A stretch of DNA of 64,000 nucleotides from Alphaproteobacteria bacterium. Its GTDB lineage: Bacteria; Pseudomonadota; Alphaproteobacteria; Micropepsales; Micropepsaceae. The DNA is taken from assembly GCA_947474565.1 (NCBI GenBank), contig CANJIS010000008.1:23540-87539 (forward strand). The letters run 5' to 3'. The translations under genes and the position numbers were made by a program. Positions 58,884 through 64,000 of this stretch are shown one piece after another (the stretch's first letter is position 1; every line of letters starts with the position of its first letter). The notes under the pieces are model-generated. The model was given only the letters and a program-made list of their open reading frames with translations. It was not told the origin of the DNA and did not search any database.

Positions 58884-59214
58884 GCGCCAGATACCGCCCG
58901 AGGCGGGCTCGCCCGTCAAACGTTCCAGAGATTAATGCGATAATCTGGGGATTCCTTCCGGGTACGGAAGATCGAGTCCCCGCGCCCCTGCCCAGACTCC
59001 ATGCTTGGAGCTACCCACCAAATGTGGTGGTTAACGAGTCTTGACAACCATCTAAATGTATGAGAACAAAGGCAGATATCGATAATGTTAGCGATTCGGC
59101 CTTTGTTCGTTCCCTGTCCGTTCTAATTCTTTACCGAACATCCACAGCAGCCACACACAAGCCTTTGGCCCTCAAGGCTTTCTAGCCGGGCCCGCCAAAC
59201 CTTATCCTATCCCC
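58884..59214. other. Divergent intergenic region, methylmalonyl-CoA mutase / helicase
   Basis: No convincing coding sequence is seen. It holds CCACCA-AATG-TGGTGG at 59015-59030, an isolated TTGACA at 59041 without a good -10 element at 17 bp, and AAGCCTT/AAGGCTT arms at 59159-59180 about 35 nt before the helicase ATG. The middle is more AT-rich than the surrounding genes, as expected of promoters in both directions. Confidence 0.6.
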
Positions 59215-61731
59215 ATGCACCAAAGACCGTCCGGCCAGCCTCGCGTCACCGCCATCCTGGGACCGACCAACACCGGCAAGACCTTCTTCGCCATTGAGCG
59301 GATGCTGGCCCACAAGTCCGGCATGATCGGCCTGCCGCTGCGCCTTCTGGCGCGCGAGGTCTATGACAAGATCGTGCGGCTCAAGGGCGCCGCCGATGTC
59401 GCCCTGATCACCGGCGAAGAGAAGATCGTGCCCCAGCGGGCGCGTTTCTATGTCTGCACCGTGGAAGCCATGCCGCTCGACATCCCCGTCGCCTGTCTGG
59501 TGGTGGATGAGATTCAACTCTGCGCCGATCCCGAACGCGGCCACGTCTTCACCGAACGCCTGCTGCATGCCCGCGGCCAGGAAGAGACGCTCTTCCTGGG
59601 CAGCGACACGATGCGCGGCACCATTCAACGCTTCATTCCCAAGACCTGGTTCATTACCCGCCCGCGCTTTTCCGACCTCGCCTATACCGGAACGAAAAAA
59701 CTCACCCGGCTGCCGCGCCGTTCGGCGGTGGTGGGATTTTCCGCCGAGGATGTTTACGGCATCGCCGAAATTGTCCGGCGCCAGCGTGGTGGCGCGGCGG
59801 TGGTGCTGGGGGCGCTCTCGCCCCGAACCCGCAACGCGCAGGTCGCTCTGTACCAATCAGGAGATGTCGATTTTCTGGTCGCCACCGACGCCATCGGCAT
59901 GGGCATCAACATGGATGTGGACCATGTCGCCTTCGCCGCGCGCGAAAAGTTCGACGGGCGGGGCGTGCGCGCCCTCATCCCGGCGGAAATCGGACAGATT
60001 GCCGGGCGCGCCGGCCGCTACATGAACGATGGCACCTTCGGTGTTACCGGCGAATGCGAACCATTCGAGGAAGAATTGGTCAGCCGGGTGGAAAGCCACC
60101 GCTACGATCCGGTGAAGGTTCTGCAATGGCGCAATGCCGATTTGAATTTCAACTCGGTCACCGCGCTGCTGGGTACGCTGGATGCGCCGCCGCCGGAACG
60201 CGGGCTGGTGCGTGCCCGCCCCGCCAGCGACGCCATCGCGCTGCGCCATCTTTCCGCCGACCCCGAAGTGATGACGCTGGCGGCCAATCGTGACACGGTG
60301 CGCAAGCTCTGGGATGTCTGCCAGTTGCCCGACTTTCGCAAAGTATCGGAAGACGAACATGCCCGCATGGTGCGCGCGATCTTCCAGTTTCTGATGTCGG
60401 GCGAAGGCCATATCCCCGATGACTGGATGGCGCGCCAGATTGCCCGTCTTGATATCGCCGAAGGTGATGTCGCCACCCTGTCGGGCCGCCTCGCCCAGAT
60501 CCGCACCTTCGCCTATGCCGCCAATCGCGCCGGCTGGACCGCCGATGGCGCGCATTGGCAGGGCGAAACTCGCGCCGTGGAAGATCGCTTATCCGATGCG
60601 CTGCATGAAAATCTTACCCTGCGTTTCATCGACCGGCGCACCTCGGTGCTGATGAAACATCTGCGCGAGGATGAGTTCACCGATCTTGCGCTGGATGAAT
60701 CGGGCGGCGTCACCATCGGCGGCGAGCTGATCGGCAAGCTGGAAGGTTTTCATTTCACGCCCGACCCGCGCGCAGAAGGCATTCATGGCCGCACCCTGCG
60801 CGCCGCCGCCATGCGCGGATTGGAAGGCGAATTTCTGGATCGCGCCGCCGCGCTGGCCGGAGCACCCGACAGCGCCATCACCCTTAGCGAACATGGCAAG
60901 CTGTGGTGGGATGGCGCCATTGTGGCGCGCCTGGTGCCGGGCGCTTCCAAGCTGACGCCTTGCGTCGCGCTCAACGCCGATGAACTGCTGAAAGGCGTCC
61001 CCCGCGCCCAGATCCAGGCGCGCCTCGAACAATGGCTCACCGCCCGCATTGAAGCGCGCATCGAGCCGCTGCTGGCGTTGGCGCGGGCTGCCGAGGCCAA
61101 GGCGGGCAGCGACACCGCGCTTCCGTCTTATGCCCGTGGCCTGGCGCATCAGCTGGTAGAAAATTTCGGCGCGCTGGATCGCGACACGCTCACACTGCCG
61201 GAAAAAATCGGCCCCATGCTACGCGCTCTCAAGCCGTTCGGCGTCTGGCTGGGACGGCGCACGGTTTATCTGCCGCGCCTGCTGCGTCCCGATGCGGCGT
61301 CGCTCCTCGCCCTCCTTTGGGGTGTGTGGAGCAAACAAGAACAACTGCCAGGCCCGCCCTCGCCCGGTCTCACATCGTTTCCGCATGGCGGCGAACCCGA
61401 AGCATTTCTTCGTGCCGCGGGCTTTCGCGTCTTTGCCGGACGCGCCGTGCGTCATGATATGGTAGAACGTCTGGAAGACGAACTGGAAAAAGCCGCCACC
61501 GAAGGCGCCAGCGCCGACGCTTCGCTGCCTCGGCTGGTGTCGCTGCTGGGTGCCGGCAATGACGAAGGCAAAGCCGTGCTGACGTCGCTGGGCTGGCAGA
61601 TCGCCGAGGTGAAGGACGCGGCTTCGGTCTGGCGCAAGGCTCCGGTCAAGCACAAACGTCCGTCCACGGAGAAACCCGTGCCCGTCAATCCCAACTCGCC
61701 CTTCGCAAGCCTGGCGCAACTGGTGAAGTGA
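59215..61731 (+). CDS. SUV3-like DEAD/DEAH-box RNA helicase
   Basis: This is the alphaproteobacterial relative of mitochondrial SUV3, an ATP-dependent helicase that works with RNA degradation enzymes. The 838-residue product has Walker A in AILGPTNTGKTFFAIERML, DEIQ in LVVDEIQLCAD, GSDTMR, and motif VI in IGQIAGRAGRYMNDG. Motif V lies in VATDAIGMGINMDVDHVAF. A SUV3 C-terminal domain and a long, charged extension follow. It is upstream of the S4 gene with 12 bp between, in the conserved helicase-S4-fdxA-carD order. Confidence 0.9.
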   Translation: MHQRPSGQPRVTAILGPTNTGKTFFAIERMLAHKSGMIGLPLRLLAREVYDKIVRLKGAADVALITGEEKIVPQRARFYVCTVEAMPLDIPVACLVVDEIQLCADPERGHVFTERLLHARGQEETLFLGSDTMRGTIQRFIPKTWFITRPRFSDLAYTGTKKLTRLPRRSAVVGFSAEDVYGIAEIVRRQRGGAAVVLGALSPRTRNAQVALYQSGDVDFLVATDAIGMGINMDVDHVAFAAREKFDGRGVRALIPAEIGQIAGRAGRYMNDGTFGVTGECEPFEEELVSRVESHRYDPVKVLQWRNADLNFNSVTALLGTLDAPPPERGLVRARPASDAIALRHLSADPEVMTLAANRDTVRKLWDVCQLPDFRKVSEDEHARMVRAIFQFLMSGEGHIPDDWMARQIARLDIAEGDVATLSGRLAQIRTFAYAANRAGWTADGAHWQGETRAVEDRLSDALHENLTLRFIDRRTSVLMKHLREDEFTDLALDESGGVTIGGELIGKLEGFHFTPDPRAEGIHGRTLRAAAMRGLEGEFLDRAAALAGAPDSAITLSEHGKLWWDGAIVARLVPGASKLTPCVALNADELLKGVPRAQIQARLEQWLTARIEARIEPLLALARAAEAKAGSDTALPSYARGLAHQLVENFGALDRDTLTLPEKIGPMLRALKPFGVWLGRRTVYLPRLLRPDAASLLALLWGVWSKQEQLPGPPSPGLTSFPHGGEPEAFLRAAGFRVFAGRAVRHDMVERLEDELEKAATEGASADASLPRLVSLLGAGNDEGKAVLTSLGWQIAEVKDAASVWRKAPVKHKRPSTEKPVPVNPNSPFASLAQLVK

Positions 61732-61743
61732 GCGTGTAAAGGC

Positions 61744-62049
61744 ATGAGCGAGCCTGCTTCCAAGGATCGGCTGGACAAGTGGCTGTTCCACGCCCGTTTC
61801 TACCGCACCCGGGTGCTGGCGCAGGAGGCGGCTGCAAAAGGCAAGGTCCGGCTGAATGGAACACGTGTTGAGAAGCCTTCTCAAATGGTCCGGCCAGGCG
61901 ATATCCTTACTTTGGGCAAGGGCAGCGATATCCTGGCGGTGCGCATCCTGGGGTTGGGGACACGCCGCGGCCCTGCCCCCACACACACACAGGCCCTCTA
62001 CGAAATCGTCGCGGACGAAAGTCTTGATAAGCCGGGCTTATCGCCTTAG
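61744..62049 (+). CDS. S4-domain RNA-binding protein (HslR-like)
   Basis: The 101-residue product has an S4 domain (about 9-70): [20 protein letters not shown] and [20 protein letters not shown]. It resembles Hsp15/HslR, which binds stalled 50S subunits carrying nascent chains. It follows the helicase gene by 12 bp. GATAAGC-CGG-GCTTATC, a perfect 7-bp hairpin, lies within its last nine codons (62026-62042). Confidence 0.92.
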   Translation: MSEPASKDRLDKWLFHARFYRTRVLAQEAAAKGKVRLNGTRVEKPSQMVRPGDILTLGKGSDILAVRILGLGTRRGPAPTHTQALYEIVADESLDKPGLSP

Positions 62050-62078
62050 AGACCCTCTGCCCGTTGGAGCCTAGCCGT

Positions 62079-62417
62079 ATGACCTATGTCGTCACCGAAG
62101 CCTGCGTGAAGTGCAAGTTCATGGACTGCGTGGAAGTCTGCCCGGTCGACTGCTTCTACGAAGGCGAAAACATGCTTGTCATTCACCCGGACGAATGCAT
62201 CGATTGCGGCGTCTGCGAGCCGGAATGCCCGCCGGAAGCCATCAAGCCCGATACCGAAGGCGGCATGGAAAAGTGGCTGTCGGTGAACGCCGAATACGCC
62301 AAGGTCTGGCCCAACATCAGCCAGAAGGGCGACGCCCCGGCCGACGCCAAGGAATGGGACGGCGTCCCGGACAAGTTCGAGAAGCATTTCAGCAAAGAGC
62401 CCGGTTCGGGCTCTTAA
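62079..62417 (+). CDS. fdxA: Seven-iron ferredoxin FdxA
   Basis: FdxA carries a [3Fe-4S] and a [4Fe-4S] cluster. The 112-residue product has ligands in [20 protein letters not shown] and in [18 protein letters not shown], the arrangement of Azotobacter FdI-type proteins. The C-terminal tail ([20 protein letters not shown]) is typical. ATG 62079 was chosen; five extra codons are open upstream. The last six codons form a perfect AGAGCCCG-GTT-CGGGCTCT hairpin ending at the TAA. Confidence 0.95.
   Translation: MTYVVTEACVKCKFMDCVEVCPVDCFYEGENMLVIHPDECIDCGVCEPECPPEAIKPDTEGGMEKWLSVNAEYAKVWPNISQKGDAPADAKEWDGVPDKFEKHFSKEPGSGS
62396..62414 (+). terminator. Hairpin in the last codons of fdxA
   Basis: An 8-bp perfect stem (AGAGCCCG / CGGGCTCT, 3-nt loop) encodes EPGS and ends at the base before TAA. 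It is followed by TTAAG, only a short T-run. It probably terminates fdxA transcription before the 235-bp gap to carD. Confidence 0.55.
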
Positions 62418-62652
62418 GCCGTCCAACCGGTTGAATCGGCGTAATAAAAATGCCGAAAATTCAATAAACTCCGCAATTTCAACGTCTTGCGGGATTTTCC
62501 TTCCCTTTTGCCCAATCTTGTGGTAGGGTCTTTCTCTGGCCCGTCTGTTACCAGCGCTGCGCCCGGACACCCCTCCGGCGTGGTTAGGCCATATTGTAGT
62601 GCAATCATGCGCTCCCTGCTCCCCGGCCGGGAAACGCCAACTGGAAGCCGAA

Positions 62653-63222
62653 ATGACCACCAAGACAGCGCCCAAGCCGCAGGCCCCCGCCGCCGCGGTC
62701 AAGAAAGTGCCCGCCAATTCCAACAAGAAGCATGAGTTCAAGACCAACGACCATGTCGTTTATCCCACCCATGGGGTCGGCAAGGTCTCCGGGATCGAAG
62801 AAAAGGAAGTCGCGGGCCTCAGGCTCGAGCTGTTCATCATCGATTTCGAAAAGGACAAGATGACCCTGCGGGTACCCACCGCCAAGGCCAAGGCCGTGGG
62901 CATGCGCAAATTGTCTTCGCCCGAAGTGGTCGGCAACGCCCTCAACACGCTCAAGGGCCGCGCTCGCATCAAGCGCACCATGTGGTCGCGCCGCGCCCAG
63001 GAATACGAAGCCAAGATCGACTCGGGCGACCTGGTCTCGATCGCCGAAGTGGTGCGCGACCTGCACCGCGCCGGCGGCCAGCCGGAACAGTCCTATTCCG
63101 AACGCCAGCTTTACGAAAAGGCCCTGGCCCGCATGGCGCGTGAAGTCGCCGCCGTGGAACGCACCGACGAGGCCACCGCAGTCAAGCGCGTCGAAGGCAT
63201 GCTGGTCAAGAAGGCCGCGTAG
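62653..63222 (+). CDS. carD: CarD-family transcription regulator
   Basis: CarD binds RNA polymerase beta and stabilises open promoter complexes. The 189-residue product has a Lys/Ala/Pro-rich head, the Tudor-like RNAP-interaction domain (about 30-85: DHVVYPTHGVGKVSGIEEKE and LELFIIDFEKDKMTLRVP), and a helical C-terminal DNA-binding domain (RRAQEYEAKIDSGDLVSIAE). ATG 62653 follows GGAAG at 5 nt. It is separated from fdxA by 235 bp that must hold its promoter, though I see no clear one. Confidence 0.95.
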   Translation: MTTKTAPKPQAPAAAVKKVPANSNKKHEFKTNDHVVYPTHGVGKVSGIEEKEVAGLRLELFIIDFEKDKMTLRVPTAKAKAVGMRKLSSPEVVGNALNTLKGRARIKRTMWSRRAQEYEAKIDSGDLVSIAEVVRDLHRAGGQPEQSYSERQLYEKALARMAREVAAVERTDEATAVKRVEGMLVKKAA

Positions 63223-63243
63223 GAAACAAGCCAAGGTAAAACG

Positions 63244-63272
63244 AAAAGGCCCGGAGCGATCCGGGCCTTTTT
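63244..63272 (+). terminator. Intrinsic terminator of carD
   Basis: AAAAGGCCCGG-AGCGAT-CCGGGCCTTTT with a further T, 21 nt after the carD stop. It is the classic form in this window and is symmetrical, so it may also serve the convergent TonB receptor gene. Confidence 0.92.
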
Positions 63273-63294
63273 ATTGTGCATCCCTGCCGGGTGT

Positions 63295-64000
63295 TCATTG
63301 GCCGAAGGTGTATTGGGCCCTGAACCCCAATGTCGGCCCATAGGTCAGGCGGCGATCTTCGATGGTGTTGAAGGTCGAAGTGCCGCGTGCGCCGTTCCAG
63401 ATATAGCGCTTTTGTATATTGAGGGTATCGAGCACGTTCTGGACATAGACGCGCAGCAGCCAATCAGGCACCGGCCGGTATTCGGCATATAATTCGGTTT
63501 CCGGAAATTTGCTGTGCCTTTGCTGAACTTCATTGAAGCGATATGCGTTATTACCGAAGGGGGCGACATAGGAGGCGCCCACCCGTGTCCGCCATTCCGG
63601 TAGGTCCTGAATGAGGGCCAATTTTCCCTGCCAAATCAAGTTACCGCTTATCATGCGCTTTATATGGGTTTCCGGGTCCACAACTGAGCTATTGGTGTAT
63701 TGCACATTGGCCTGCACCGTCAGACCCGGCATGAAGTCCACCGGCGTCACAACATTGGCCGCAACCTGGTCCAGGTAGCCGCCGCCGATATTACCGGTGG
63801 AATTGAACAGGCCCGCCACCCCATTTATGGCGACGTTGTCGACCGTGTCGGTGATGATCTGGTGACGCGCGGTCAGAACCAGCGAGCCGCCCTTCAGCGT
63901 ATGCTCCCAGTTGATTTCACCCTGATAATAGGTCTGGGGCCGCAGGCTCTTGTTGCCGCCATTGACCTGATTGACCTTGGATTCAATGGTGGCGACGAAA
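63295..64000 (-). CDS. TonB-dependent receptor, C-terminal part (5' end beyond the window)
   Basis: The visible 234 codons run open to the window edge. They encode alternating hydrophobic beta-strands of an outer-membrane barrel: QTYYQGEINWEHTLKGGSLV, LYAEYRPVPDWLLRVYVQNV (the family's C-terminal penultimate region) and a last strand GPTLGFRAQYTFGQ. The terminal Phe is near but not at the end. The plug domain and TonB box are outside the window, so substrate (siderophore, sugar or peptide) cannot be assigned. Confidence 0.82.
   Translation of the reverse strand, partial: FVATIESKVNQVNGGNKSLRPQTYYQGEINWEHTLKGGSLVLTARHQIITDTVDNVAINGVAGLFNSTGNIGGGYLDQVAANVVTPVDFMPGLTVQANVQYTNSSVVDPETHIKRMISGNLIWQGKLALIQDLPEWRTRVGASYVAPFGNNAYRFNEVQQRHSKFPETELYAEYRPVPDWLLRVYVQNVLDTLNIQKRYIWNGARGTSTFNTIEDRRLTYGPTLGFRAQYTFGQ

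Noticed and set aside
62418..62652. Possible small gene or RNA in the fdxA-carD gap
   Set aside because: No start with a good ribosome site, no strong hairpin and no motif; it is probably just the carD promoter region.

Overview
The window is chromosomal DNA of a GC-rich alphaproteobacterium. The evidence is gene families and gene order typical of that class: ntrBC followed by ntrYX and a D-amino-acid transaminase; the fused ispDF; lipA next to a RatA/COQ10-like START protein; prfA-prmC-DUF4167-clpB; lysC next to ptsP and divergent from ubiG; accA-xerD divergent from aroKB; BolA-J domain-cobS-cobT; rpmB divergent from a DUF3108 protein; and helicase-S4-fdxA-carD. PHA depolymerase, methylmalonyl-CoA mutase, a TonB receptor and a Sox/Sor-type sulfite dehydrogenase suggest a free-living heterotroph, perhaps near Rhizomicrobium/Micropepsis, but this placement is inference. 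I see no tRNA, rRNA, CRISPR array, insertion sequence, integrase island or phage gene, so this reads as core chromosome.

Layout. 1-7.3 kb: nitrogen regulation on the minus strand (ntrB, ntrC, ntrY, ntrX, dat). 7.4-9.5 kb: ispDF, pgpA, pncC on plus with overlapping stops and starts. 9.5-13.5 kb: minus-strand SGNH protein, TPR/glycosyltransferase-like protein, START protein, lipA. 13.6-17.4 kb: plus-strand GFA protein, small membrane protein, acyl-CoA/ACP synthetase, Bfd, bacterioferritin, exported cupin. 17.4-22 kb: GST, PHA depolymerase, S1/P1 nuclease, M23 peptidase. 22-33.4 kb: long minus-strand block of clpB, DUF4167, prmC, prfA, ispG, RodZ-like protein, ptsP, lysC. 33.5-41.6 kb: ubiG, DUF1178, nitrilase, grxC, a frameshifted comF, a methyltransferase, a lone Flp pilin coupled to mutT, OsmC, a cytochrome c/sulfite dehydrogenase pair, argJ. 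41.8-49.2 kb: secA, corA, accA, xerD, aroK, aroB. 49.3-54.5 kb: CorC, BolA, J-domain protein, cobS, cobT. 54.5-64 kb: VUT-like membrane protein, rpmB, DUF3108, methylmalonyl-CoA mutase, SUV3-like helicase, S4, fdxA, carD, and the end of a TonB receptor.

Functional links. NtrBC, NtrYX and EI-Ntr (PtsP) give the window a strong nitrogen/redox signalling content. IspDF and IspG supply isoprenoids and UbiG ubiquinone. PrfA and PrmC are release factor 1 and its methylase. Bfd and Bfr form an iron-store pair. GrxC and BolA are partners in Fe-S/iron biology. CobS/CobT form an AAA+/VWA pair.

The least expected features are architectural. Many genes carry a perfect hairpin in, or spanning, the last codons and stop codon, usually without a U-tract. 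Five of about twelve convergent gene pairs overlap by exactly four bases at self-complementary stop codons. A 47-bp nested inverted repeat abuts the ntrB start codon in the ntrB/ispDF divergent region. Two terminator-like hairpins point on the plus strand where no plus-strand gene lies directly upstream. Two dispersed palindromic repeat families are present in single or double copy. I do not see an obviously novel enzymatic or defence system.
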